64,000 bases of DNA from positions 166,829-230,828 of the forward strand of contig NZ_WKJH01000018.1 of NCBI RefSeq assembly GCF_009674825.1, in the 5' to 3' direction. The notes below the pieces were generated by a model. It made no database searches. It saw only the letters and a program-made list of their open reading frames with translations, and was not told the DNA's origin. A program made the translations under genes and the position numbers. Numbering within the stretch: position 1 is the first letter of the stretch; every line of letters begins with the position of its first letter. The stretch comes from Maribacter luteus (GTDB lineage: Bacteria; Bacteroidota; Bacteroidia; Flavobacteriales; Flavobacteriaceae). Shown here in pieces: positions 34,672 through 44,021 of this stretch.

Positions 34672-36735
34672 ATGCTAAGACACCTAAATGTTATTGGAGT
34701 GGTTTGCTTACTTTTCATGGGTATGATCATTATACTATCCTGCAACGATGATACAACGAATACATCATCCATATACTTAATTTCGGGTAAACATGCAGAT
34801 GACGTTGAATTATCGACCATTGAAGATTTAAAAAATGATTTAGGCAAGGTTGTGCACGCTGATATACGGGTCGTTTCCGAAGGGGAAACAGTACCTCCCA
34901 ATGCTTCCGTTTTCATTTTAGGTACGCCAGACTCCAACACATTGATCGGCACAATGGTCAATGTAGGCAAACTGGACCTTACGAAGGATAATCCCGGTCC
35001 ACGTGGCGGAATCTGGGGTAAGATTGATTTAGAGAATAATGTGCAGGCCATAGTTATTGGGGGATCGGACACACAAGGACTGCAGTATGCCATATACGAT
35101 TACGCTAAAGAAATTCTAGGTGTGGATGCACTGGAATATTGGACAGGCAAGATGCCACAACCCAAAACTTCACAGGCATTATTCAATTTTGAGCCAAAGA
35201 TGATAGCTCCTCCACAGATTCCCATTCTAGGGTATTTTGAAAACGATGTTGATGAATTGGCCAATTATCGCGGAAAATTATTGGAGTATGATTGGGAAAG
35301 TTATACCGAAATGATCAACTCTTTGGTAAGACTGCGTTATAATGCCATTCAATTGTTCGACATGCTCGGGCGTCCTGAGTTCTTCATACGTCCCGAATAC
35401 AAAAAATTAAGTCCAGATTATGCAATCAGGGAGACCTATATAGATAGTCTTATAGATTATGCCCAAAGCAAGGGAATGATGGTACAGATCGATGTGAGTA
35501 TGGGTTATAAAATTAAACCATTAGATCAAAACAAAGCCGATTGTTGGAAAAACCACAAACAGGATTGGATCGATACATGGACCTATTATTTCGAGGAAAC
35601 ACCCTTTAAAAAGGCTGATATTATTTCATTAAGACCAAGAAACCAAGTATGGGATTGGGAATATAAAAGTACATGTGGTGAAGATAAAATTGAGGTCTTC
35701 AATGAAGTTTACCAAGTACTTGGCGATTTGATAGATCATTATAATCCAAATGCGAAAAAGGTCATGGTGTGCTATGCCGATGGTATGGAAATGTTCAATC
35801 AAAATTTAAATCCACCCAAAGATTGGTTGGTAGCGTGGTCCGATGATGGTTTTTCAGGATTCAAACATCTTCCCAAAAGTACCAAAGGATATGGTTTTGG
35901 TACCTATATGCATGCCGGTTTTTGGTTGAACCATACCGTACATGATCCTTACCCCAAGAAAATGGATACCATTATGAAAAATATGGTAAAGAATTATCAG
36001 GCCGATAAATATTGCTTGGTGAATGGACAACAGTTTAGACCATTTTTACTCAATATAGAGGCATTTTCGGAAATATCTAAGGACGTAAAGACATTTGATG
36101 GTGAACAATTCTATAAAGATTGGACACAACGTTATTTTGCACCAACCGTAGCGGAAGCTGCCGTAAAATCCATGAAAAAGTTACACGAGGCCCAATTAGA
36201 TCGTGGGGGGTATGTAGAGCATTTATGGGAAATACGGGAAACGGTTTCCTATTTGAGCAATTCCCCCATTCGTAGACCGGGAAAGACTCCTGTACCTTAT
36301 GATTATACTGCTGTTGAAGAAGATTACGAACATGTTGAAAATCGCCTGAAACTTGCGAAAGAAGCCCTCGAATTGGCTGTTGAAGGAGAAAAATCGGTGC
36401 AGAAAGAGGATACTTTTTATTATGATTACATCGTACTACCTATTCACTTATACCACGATCTATTGAATTTTGAGCATACGTTGCATCAAATGGCCCAACT
36501 GAAGAAAACCTTTGAGAAAACGAACGATTTTAAAGCTTTGGATAAAGCTTTGGAAACATTGGTATTAGCCAATGATCAACTAGAAACCATTCATAGGCGA
36601 AGCTTGGAAGGCGATCGTAACCAAAAATGGAAAAATTGGTATAATCCGGAAATTCGGAGGCCAAACAATGGTTTTCCCTCAAAACTAATGTTGAGCGACA
36701 TTAAAACAAATTTGGCCCTATTAAAAAAACAGTAA
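34672..36735 (+). CDS. GH115/GH67-like secreted glycosidase (putative alpha-glucuronidase clade)
   Basis: The 687-aa lipoprotein (signal LFMGMIIILSC) has an N-terminal GH20b/GH67-type alpha-beta domain (residues 35-150, IVIGGSDTQGLQYAIYDYAK). A barrel domain follows in which LVAWSDDGFSGFKHLP and GFGTYMHAGFWLNHTVHDPY line up with TLVWTDDNYGYIRQLS and GVYYHTSYWGRPHDY of the clear GH115 enzyme at 44022. It is therefore a remote relative, lacking parts of standard GH115 and about 300 aa shorter. A role in removing an alpha-linked uronic acid or similar cap is likely but unproven. It is the first enzyme gene after susD. Confidence 0.62.
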   Translation: MLRHLNVIGVVCLLFMGMIIILSCNDDTTNTSSIYLISGKHADDVELSTIEDLKNDLGKVVHADIRVVSEGETVPPNASVFILGTPDSNTLIGTMVNVGKLDLTKDNPGPRGGIWGKIDLENNVQAIVIGGSDTQGLQYAIYDYAKEILGVDALEYWTGKMPQPKTSQALFNFEPKMIAPPQIPILGYFENDVDELANYRGKLLEYDWESYTEMINSLVRLRYNAIQLFDMLGRPEFFIRPEYKKLSPDYAIRETYIDSLIDYAQSKGMMVQIDVSMGYKIKPLDQNKADCWKNHKQDWIDTWTYYFEETPFKKADIISLRPRNQVWDWEYKSTCGEDKIEVFNEVYQVLGDLIDHYNPNAKKVMVCYADGMEMFNQNLNPPKDWLVAWSDDGFSGFKHLPKSTKGYGFGTYMHAGFWLNHTVHDPYPKKMDTIMKNMVKNYQADKYCLVNGQQFRPFLLNIEAFSEISKDVKTFDGEQFYKDWTQRYFAPTVAEAAVKSMKKLHEAQLDRGGYVEHLWEIRETVSYLSNSPIRRPGKTPVPYDYTAVEEDYEHVENRLKLAKEALELAVEGEKSVQKEDTFYYDYIVLPIHLYHDLLNFEHTLHQMAQLKKTFEKTNDFKALDKALETLVLANDQLETIHRRSLEGDRNQKWKNWYNPEIRRPNNGFPSKLMLSDIKTNLALLKKQ

Positions 36736-39051
36736 ATGAAAAGATTCCATATATTCAATAGCCTGGTCATTCTTACGATTCTAGTTTCTCTAAGTTCGTG
36801 TCGACAAAAGGTATCCACTGTTGTAGAAAAAGAGCACCTATCCGATAAAGTATATCCTATTTTGGATACTGAAAATTCCAGGTGGTTCTTTTTTTCCTCC
36901 GCAAGTCGTCCTTTTGGGATGGTGAATCTAAGTCCGGATACGGAAATAGATGGGGCATGGGGAAGCGGTTATCGTTATGCTGTTGATACCATTAAAGGTT
37001 TTAGCCATATACATGCTTGGCAGGTTTCAGGGTTGTCGGTAATGCCCGTAACCCTTGATAAGTCGAATGAAAATACTATTTTTTCTGATTTTTACTCCAA
37101 GTTCAGTCATGAAAAGGAGTCTATATATCCCGGTTATCATTATTTGGAATTGGAACGATATGGGATTATTACGGAATTAACGAGTACCACTCGTGTTGGT
37201 TTTCATAAATATTCATTTCCAAAAGAAAAGAAGGCGGGCATTTTGTTCAATTTGAATACGGTTTTAGGTCCTTGTGAGAATATCGAAGGTGTTTTGGAAA
37301 AATCAGGGGATAAGGAATTATCAGGTAAGCTTATAGCAGTTGCCACACATCGACGACCAAAGCCATTGACCATATATTTTAAGATTGAATTGAATACCCC
37401 AATTGAATCCATTGCCCGTGATCCCGAAACAGGGAATTATCTACTGAAGTTAACACCTACGGAAGATTCGGTATTGATGAAAGCTGGTATATCGTACACT
37501 TCAATAGAAAACGCAACCAAGAATATAAGGGAAGAGCTACCGAATTGGGATTTCAACACCGTGGTGGAGGATTCCCGAAATGAATGGGATGGCCTATTAG
37601 GTAGAATTAAAGTAAAAGGGGGAACGGATAATGACCAACGAAGGTTTTACACCGACCTTTGGCATGCCTTGCAGGGCAGAAGGATTATCAGTGATGTAAA
37701 TGGCGCTTATCCTGACAATACGGCCGAGACCTTTCGTGTAGGACAATTACCACTCGATGAAAAGGGCAAACCAAAGTTCAACCACTATAATTCCGATTCA
37801 TTTTGGGGGGCACAATGGACGATCAATACCCTTTGGGGCTTGGTTTATCCGGAAATAAAGGAAGAGTTTGTGCAATCACTTTTACAATATGGAAAAGATG
37901 GGGGATTAATCCCAAGAGGGCCATCAGGGGGTAATTATACCTATGTAATGACCGGTGCATCCAGTACGCCATTTATAGTAAGTGCCATACAACAAGGTAT
38001 CATTTCCAATAATCTAGAAGAAATTTATCAAGCACTCAAAAAAAACCATATGCCAGGTGGTATCATGGGAAAGGCCGGCTATGAACATAAGACCGATTTG
38101 GGTGGTGGTTTAAAATATTATATCAATAAGGGTTATGTGCCCTATCCTATACCCGAAGGTAACTTCGGTAGCCATCAAGATGGTGCCAGTCTTACTATGG
38201 AGTATGCCTATCAAGATTGGACGTTGGCTCAATTAGCGAAGAAGTTGGGGCACCAGGATGATTATGATTCTTTTGTAAAAAGATCTAAAAACTATCAAAA
38301 TGTCTATGATTCATCCAAAGGCTGGATGAGACCCAAGGATGTGGACGGAAAATGGTATGAGGATTTTGATCCATTTCAGGTTGAGCATGGTTTTATTGAA
38401 TCAAATGGAGCACAATCCACTTGGTTTGTACCACATGATTTAAATGGACTGGCAGCTATTATGGGAGGGAAAGACATGGCCGTTGAAAAATTGAATGAGC
38501 AGTTTAAAATCGCGGAAGAATTGAATTTTACGGCAGGAACGTCACATGCTCAGGAAAGTCATCCCGAATATGGTCGGATCCCGATCAATTACGGTAATCA
38601 ACCTTCGATTCAAACAGCTTTCATTTTTAATGAATTAGGTCGTCCGGATTTAACGCAATATTGGTCAAGGAAAGTAGTAGACAAAGCTTTTTCGGGTTTA
38701 TCACCATCAACAGGGTATAATGGGGATGAGGACCAAGGATTAATGGGAAGTTTGGCCGTATTGATGAAAATAGGGCTGTTTCAAATGAACGGGGGAACTG
38801 AAGTAAATCCTGAATACCAAATTGGAAGTCCCATTTTTGATGAAATCACCATCAAACTGAATCCCAAGTATTATTCAGACAAAAACCTTACTATACAAAC
38901 GTTGGATAATGCACCAAACAACACCCAGGTCAAGCAAGTGAGGTTTAATGAACAACCTATTGAAAATTATAGAATAAGGCACAGCGAGATTATAAAGGGA
39001 GGAACATTGATTTTGGAAATGTCCAGTAGGGCAACGATAAACAAAGATTAA
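36736..39051 (+). CDS. GH92-family glycosidase (alpha-mannosidase type), lipoprotein
   Basis: The 771-aa protein has a lipoprotein signal (TILVSLSSC) and then the GH92 layout. The beta-sandwich has STTRVGFHKYSFP; the (alpha/alpha)6 domain has WHALQGRRIISDVNGAYP, FWGAQWTINTLWGLVYPEI, GNYTYVMTGASSTPFIVSA, GSHQDGASLTMEYAYQDWTL and TGYNGDEDQGLMGSLAVL, the last containing the acidic catalytic-base region. GH92 enzymes are calcium-dependent exo-alpha-mannosidases. The ATG follows the previous stop directly (0 bp), so the two are translationally linked. Confidence 0.9.
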   Translation: MKRFHIFNSLVILTILVSLSSCRQKVSTVVEKEHLSDKVYPILDTENSRWFFFSSASRPFGMVNLSPDTEIDGAWGSGYRYAVDTIKGFSHIHAWQVSGLSVMPVTLDKSNENTIFSDFYSKFSHEKESIYPGYHYLELERYGIITELTSTTRVGFHKYSFPKEKKAGILFNLNTVLGPCENIEGVLEKSGDKELSGKLIAVATHRRPKPLTIYFKIELNTPIESIARDPETGNYLLKLTPTEDSVLMKAGISYTSIENATKNIREELPNWDFNTVVEDSRNEWDGLLGRIKVKGGTDNDQRRFYTDLWHALQGRRIISDVNGAYPDNTAETFRVGQLPLDEKGKPKFNHYNSDSFWGAQWTINTLWGLVYPEIKEEFVQSLLQYGKDGGLIPRGPSGGNYTYVMTGASSTPFIVSAIQQGIISNNLEEIYQALKKNHMPGGIMGKAGYEHKTDLGGGLKYYINKGYVPYPIPEGNFGSHQDGASLTMEYAYQDWTLAQLAKKLGHQDDYDSFVKRSKNYQNVYDSSKGWMRPKDVDGKWYEDFDPFQVEHGFIESNGAQSTWFVPHDLNGLAAIMGGKDMAVEKLNEQFKIAEELNFTAGTSHAQESHPEYGRIPINYGNQPSIQTAFIFNELGRPDLTQYWSRKVVDKAFSGLSPSTGYNGDEDQGLMGSLAVLMKIGLFQMNGGTEVNPEYQIGSPIFDEITIKLNPKYYSDKNLTIQTLDNAPNNTQVKQVRFNEQPIENYRIRHSEIIKGGTLILEMSSRATINKD

Positions 39052-39054
39052 ATT

Positions 39055-40359
39055 ATGCAGGTAAAAATTAAATTCACTATTGGTTTATTTTTAGCTGTTT
39101 GCCTCACGACGTATGCCCAACTTAAGAACAAACCGGATTTAGAAGAAGACTTTATGGATATGGGCTTTGGTGTATTCGTACATTGGAGTATGGATTCACA
39201 ATTGGGAAGCGTCATCAGCCATTCTTTGGTTGGAGCCTCGGAAGATTATGTGGACAAATATATGAACGAACTTCCGAAAACATTTTATCCGGATAAATTC
39301 GATGCGGATGAATGGGCTCGTTTATTTAAGATCACTGGTGCGGAATACGTTGTTTTTACCACCAAACACCATAATGGGTTTTGTATGTGGGATACAAAGA
39401 CTACTGATTTTAACATTATGAACACCCCTTACGGTAAGGATATTACTGGGCAACTGTTTAAGGCCTTACGTAAATATGATTTAAAAGTAGGGGTATATTT
39501 TTCTCCAGAGGATTTTTCTTTTTTGAACAAGCAAGGAACACTTATTTCCCGTAAACGGGAAAAAAGTCAAATTACCGATAATGCTGAATTATTGGCACAT
39601 GATAAAGAGCAGGTCAAAGAACTGGTTTCAAATTATGGCCCAATAGATGTACTCTTTTTTGATGCATTTAAAACAGGACCGCTAGTTCAATATGTGCATT
39701 CCTTAGATCCCAATATTGTAGTAACAAGGGGGGAAATGAAAACGCCAGAACAAACGATACCGGATGCGCCCATGCCAGGGCCTTGGGAAACCTGTATGAC
39801 CATGGGTACCCAATGGCAATATAAACCGACCAATGAATCGTATAAGGATGGAGGGGAATTGATTGGGAAATTAATAGAGATTAGGGCTAAGGGGGGTAAC
39901 TTCCTTATGAATGTAGGGCCTAAGCCCAATGGGGAGATACCGATTGAACAAGAAGAACGTTTACGGGAAATAGCGTTGTGGATGTTTGTAAATGAGGAAG
40001 CCATAAAAGGCGTTCGTCCTATGGAAAAAACGATAAAGGATGGTTATGCCTGGTTTACCCAAAAGAAAGATGAAAATGCGGTTTATGTATTTATTACGGG
40101 GCAGAAGGATTGGTTTAAAGGAAGACGGCGCAGTTTTTTGCTTAAAAATTTAAAGGCTACCGATTCCACAACCATTTCAGTATTGGGACAGAATGATAAG
40201 GTAGTCGAATATTGGCCAGAGAACATTCCAGAATCACGATATATTCAACATGAAGCGTTATTGGAAATATCAGTTTCTAGGGCCCAAAGACTCTACAATG
40301 ACAAAGTATGGCCAAATCCGATGGTGGTTAAACTAACGAATGTTGCTATTATTGAATAA
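39055..40359 (+). CDS. GH29-family alpha-L-fucosidase
   Basis: This 434-aa enzyme has a signal peptide (IGLFLAVCLTTYAQ) and GH29 features: FGVFVHWSMDSQLGSV near residue 38, YVVFTTKHHNGFCMWDT near residue 100, VGVYFSPEDFSF, and the nucleophile-region PIDVLFFDAFKTG with Asp about 203. It should remove alpha-linked L-fucose, though GH29 subgroups also include galactosidase-like enzymes. At 434 aa it has little beyond the barrel and a small C-terminal sandwich. It sits 3 bp after GH92 in the main operon. Confidence 0.88.
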   Translation: MQVKIKFTIGLFLAVCLTTYAQLKNKPDLEEDFMDMGFGVFVHWSMDSQLGSVISHSLVGASEDYVDKYMNELPKTFYPDKFDADEWARLFKITGAEYVVFTTKHHNGFCMWDTKTTDFNIMNTPYGKDITGQLFKALRKYDLKVGVYFSPEDFSFLNKQGTLISRKREKSQITDNAELLAHDKEQVKELVSNYGPIDVLFFDAFKTGPLVQYVHSLDPNIVVTRGEMKTPEQTIPDAPMPGPWETCMTMGTQWQYKPTNESYKDGGELIGKLIEIRAKGGNFLMNVGPKPNGEIPIEQEERLREIALWMFVNEEAIKGVRPMEKTIKDGYAWFTQKKDENAVYVFITGQKDWFKGRRRSFLLKNLKATDSTTISVLGQNDKVVEYWPENIPESRYIQHEALLEISVSRAQRLYNDKVWPNPMVVKLTNVAIIE

Positions 40360-40384
40360 TGCGAATAAACCTAAGTACAAGTAA

Positions 40385-42940
40385 ATGATGATGAGATTTT
40401 TATGTGTTTTTGTGATAGGGATATTACCAGTATTGGGACTTTCCCAATCAACTTATTCCTTTAATAATTCTGAACTTCCCATTGAAGAAAGGGTTCAGGA
40501 TTTAGTGGATCGATTAACCGTTGAAGAAAAAGTATCCCTATTGATATCCACAGCGAAAGCGATTCCTAGATTGGATATCGAAAAGTATTATCACGGAAAC
40601 GAAGCCCTGCACGGTGTGGTAAAGGGAGGGCGTTTTACGGTATTTCCACAGGCCATAGCGCTTTCAGCTACTTGGAATCCCGATTTGATCTATAAAGTTT
40701 CGACCGCCATTTCAGATGAGGCCAGGGCCAAATGGAACTTCTATAACCAAGGTAAGGATCAAAAGAACGTATATAGCGATATGCTTACATTTTGGTCACC
40801 AACTATCAACATGGCTCGGGACCCACGTTGGGGACGTACGCCAGAAACCTATGGAGAAGACCCGTATTTAACGAGCCAAATTGGACTTTCATTTGTAAAA
40901 GGTCTACAAGGCAATGATGATAAATATCTCAAGGTAGTATCTACACCCAAACATTTTGTAGCGAATAATCAGGAGGAAAATAGATTCGGTTATAATGCCA
41001 AAATATCCGAAAGGGCATTACGTGAGTATTATTTCCCGGCCTACAAAACCCTGATTCAAGAAGGTAATGCGCAATCTATAATGAGTGCCTATAACGCCAT
41101 TAATGGGGTTCCCAGTACGGCGAATAACTGGCTATTGAATACGGTTTTAAGGGATGAATGGGGGTTTAAGGGGTATGTGGTCAGTGATTGTGGGGCTCCT
41201 ACATATATCGAAAAATCGCATCATTTTGTAACCGATAAGGAGCAGGCTGGTAAAGCAGCTTTAGAAGCAGGATTGGATTTGGAGTGCGGAGATGATATCT
41301 ATGCAAAACATTTACTGCCTGCATACAAAGCAGGTCTTGTATCAATAGAAAGTATCGATAAGGCAGTTTCCAGGGTTTTAAGGGCACGCTTTAAATTGGG
41401 GGTCTTCGATCCCGAAACAAATAATCCCTTTACTAAAATATCGCCGGAGGTAATCGGCTCAAAAGAACATCAGGACCTTGCCTTGGAAACTTCAAGACAG
41501 TCCATTGTATTGCTTAAAAATGAACGAAACATCTTGCCGTTGAAAAGCAATGCGATAACGAAATTGGCTGTGGTAGGTTTTAATGCCAATCAGGTGGTGT
41601 TTGGCGATTATAGTGGATTACCGGTCATTTCACCCATTTCACCCCTTCAAGGTATAATCGATAAGGTAGGGGATAAGGTCGAGGTAAACTATGTCAAATG
41701 GAAAACTGCGGCCCGTAATTTGAATCCCATAGAGGCGGAAAACCTACGAAACGATTTCAATGATGAACCAGGTTTGTTTGCCGAATATTTTGATGATAAA
41801 TTTTTGGAAGGTACGCCCAAGACCCGTGTGGATAAAGAAGTGAATTTTGACCCCGTAAACCAACCTCCCGATCCCTATACCAGCTACAGGCATAAATCAA
41901 TTCGTTGGACAGGCCATATAACCCCCAATGCTTCCGGGGCCTATAAAATAGGTGTTAATTCAGACGATGGCATTCGTTTATGGTTGAATAATGAGCTGGT
42001 CGTTGATGAATGGCATAATCGGGGTGCTACGACAGATCAAGTGCCTATTTACATGGAAGCCGGTAAAAAATATGCCATAAAATTGGAGTATTTTGACAAT
42101 GGGGGTGATGCCATTTGCCAATTACTTTGGGAAGTACCCGGAAGTACCGATGATTTGTATAAAGAGGATAGGGAGGCGGCCAAGAACAGCGATTACGTTA
42201 TAGCCGTTATGGGAATAAACAAAACCATAGAAAAGGAAGGAAAGGATAGAACGTCATTACAACTTCCGGAGGACCAGGTCAACTATTTAAAGGAAATGTA
42301 TGCCATTAACAAGAATATGATCGTTGTTTTGGTGGCGGGCAGTTCTTTGGCCATCAATTGGATGGATGCGAATATCCCCGCCATTGTAGATGCATGGTAT
42401 CCTGGAGAAGCCGGTGGTACTGCCATTGCCGATGTTTTGTTCGGGGATTATAATCCTGCAGGAAGATTACCATTTACTTTCTATAAATCTATTACTGATT
42501 TACCTCCAATGGATGATTATGAAATTACCAATGGAAGAACCTATATGTACTTTAAGGGCGATGTACTGTATCCCTTTGGGTATGGGTTAAGTTATACGAA
42601 ATTTGAGTATAGTGGCATGAAAATCGAAAAGGAAAACGATGTTTTGATGCTATCTGCCACAATAAAAAACATTGGGGAATTCGACGGTGACGAAGTGGTA
42701 CAATTATACTATAAGATCAAGGAATCAACCGTTATACGGCCTTTGAAAAAACTCATAGGTTTTAAAAGGGTATCCTTAACTAAAGGGGAATCGAAAACCA
42801 TACAGTTCAAGGTATCCAAAAAAGACTTGCGTTTTTGGAATGAACATAACAAGGAATGGACGTTTGAAAAGGGTAAATATACCTTTATGATCGGAGCCTC
42901 ATCCAAGGATATTAGAATTCAAAAAACTGAAAAATTATAG
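40385..42940 (+). CDS. GH3-family beta-glycosidase with inserted PA14 domain
   Basis: The 851-aa secreted enzyme (signal MMRFLCVFVIGILPVLGLSQ) has an N-terminal barrel with the nucleophile motif GYVVSDCGAPTYI (Asp268). A PA14 carbohydrate-binding insert follows at about residues 455-600 (GLFAEYFDDKFLEGT, IGVNSDDGIRLWLNNELVVD), then the alpha/beta sandwich (VLVAGSSLAINW, WYPGEAGGTAIADVLFGDYN) and a fibronectin-III-like end. GH3 covers beta-glucosidases, beta-xylosidases and others; the exact sugar cannot be read off. It lies 25 bp after the fucosidase gene. Confidence 0.9.
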   Translation: MMMRFLCVFVIGILPVLGLSQSTYSFNNSELPIEERVQDLVDRLTVEEKVSLLISTAKAIPRLDIEKYYHGNEALHGVVKGGRFTVFPQAIALSATWNPDLIYKVSTAISDEARAKWNFYNQGKDQKNVYSDMLTFWSPTINMARDPRWGRTPETYGEDPYLTSQIGLSFVKGLQGNDDKYLKVVSTPKHFVANNQEENRFGYNAKISERALREYYFPAYKTLIQEGNAQSIMSAYNAINGVPSTANNWLLNTVLRDEWGFKGYVVSDCGAPTYIEKSHHFVTDKEQAGKAALEAGLDLECGDDIYAKHLLPAYKAGLVSIESIDKAVSRVLRARFKLGVFDPETNNPFTKISPEVIGSKEHQDLALETSRQSIVLLKNERNILPLKSNAITKLAVVGFNANQVVFGDYSGLPVISPISPLQGIIDKVGDKVEVNYVKWKTAARNLNPIEAENLRNDFNDEPGLFAEYFDDKFLEGTPKTRVDKEVNFDPVNQPPDPYTSYRHKSIRWTGHITPNASGAYKIGVNSDDGIRLWLNNELVVDEWHNRGATTDQVPIYMEAGKKYAIKLEYFDNGGDAICQLLWEVPGSTDDLYKEDREAAKNSDYVIAVMGINKTIEKEGKDRTSLQLPEDQVNYLKEMYAINKNMIVVLVAGSSLAINWMDANIPAIVDAWYPGEAGGTAIADVLFGDYNPAGRLPFTFYKSITDLPPMDDYEITNGRTYMYFKGDVLYPFGYGLSYTKFEYSGMKIEKENDVLMLSATIKNIGEFDGDEVVQLYYKIKESTVIRPLKKLIGFKRVSLTKGESKTIQFKVSKKDLRFWNEHNKEWTFEKGKYTFMIGASSKDIRIQKTEKL

Positions 42941-42955
42941 TCATAAACCAGCACA

Positions 42956-44020
42956 ATGAGAAATAGATATATCTGCTGTATTTGTCTAGTGTTGTTCATT
43001 TCTTGTGCTACCAAAGAGTCTGATATTCAATTGAATGAAGTCCAAGTAATAGGAAGTCATAATTCATACAAAATCCCAATTGAACCTCCTCTGTGGGACT
43101 ATCTCTATGAATTGGATTCCGCCAAGGCCATGTCATTGCAATATGGCCATATCCCCTTGACTGAACAATTGGATCTGGGTTTGCGCAATTTGGAACTGGA
43201 TGTCTTTTATGACCCAAAAGGTGGACATTTTATAAACCCTAAAGGTTTGGCGATTGAAGAATCAGAGGGACAAGAACCCTTAGCCTTCGATACGGAAAAC
43301 AAACTGGGGCAACCCGGGTTGAAAATGTTCCATATTCAGGATGTTGACTTTAGGAGTCATTATCTCTTATTTAAAGAGGGATTGGAAGCCATCAAGAATT
43401 GGTCCGATGGGCATCCCGATCATACGCCTATATTCATTCTGATGAATACAAAGGATCAAAAGGTAACGGGAACAAGAGACCCTTTGCCCTTTACCGAAGA
43501 AGCCCTGAATTCGATTGATGTAACCATTAAATCCGTTTTTGGGGATGATAAATTAATAACTCCTGATGGAGTACGTGGGGATTTCGATACCTTGGAGGAG
43601 GCTATATTAAACAAGGGTTGGCCCGATCTTAGTGAGGTTAAGGGTCGTTTTTTGTTTGTTTTGGATGAAAAAGAAGCGAAAATAAACAGGTATTTGAAAG
43701 GGCACCCAAGTTTAAAGAACCGCGTGCTTTTTGTAAATAGTAAGGAAGGGAATCCAGAGGCGGCCTTTAGAATCATTAATAACCCTATCAAGGATTTTGA
43801 CTACATTCAGGAGCTAGTGGCCAAAGGTTATTTGGTGCGTACAAGGGCAGATGCAGCGACCAAGGAAGCACGTTACAATGATTATTCGAAATTCGAAAAA
43901 GCCAAGGCCTCAGGTGCCCAGGTTATCTCAACCGATTATTATATCCCATCGCAATTGTTTAAATCGGATTACAAAGTCATTTTTAAGGATGGTACTTATG
44001 AAAGAATTAAAACCCAATAA
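42956..44020 (+). CDS. Ca2+-dependent phosphatidylinositol-specific phospholipase C-type lipoprotein
   Basis: This 354-aa lipoprotein (lipobox FISC, Cys17) has the PI-PLC X-type barrel. The first catalytic His is in QVIGSHNSYKIP (His35), an acidic metal site in RNLELDVFYD (Glu80/Asp82), and the second His in KMFHIQDVD (His126). A late YLVRTRADAAT and AQVISTDYY complete the barrel. These enzymes cleave the phosphodiester next to inositol. In a glycan locus with inositol oxygenase under the same operator, a substrate with glycosylated inositol phosphate is implied. It is 15 bp after GH3 and 1 bp before GH115. Confidence 0.88.
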   Translation: MRNRYICCICLVLFISCATKESDIQLNEVQVIGSHNSYKIPIEPPLWDYLYELDSAKAMSLQYGHIPLTEQLDLGLRNLELDVFYDPKGGHFINPKGLAIEESEGQEPLAFDTENKLGQPGLKMFHIQDVDFRSHYLLFKEGLEAIKNWSDGHPDHTPIFILMNTKDQKVTGTRDPLPFTEEALNSIDVTIKSVFGDDKLITPDGVRGDFDTLEEAILNKGWPDLSEVKGRFLFVLDEKEAKINRYLKGHPSLKNRVLFVNSKEGNPEAAFRIINNPIKDFDYIQELVAKGYLVRTRADAATKEARYNDYSKFEKAKASGAQVISTDYYIPSQLFKSDYKVIFKDGTYERIKTQ

Positions 44021-44021
44021 T

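Noticed and set aside
43851..44021. Upstream extension of the GH115 gene to 43851
   Set aside because: It would overlap the PI-PLC gene by 170 bp and hide the signal peptide; ATG 44022 gives a clean export signal.
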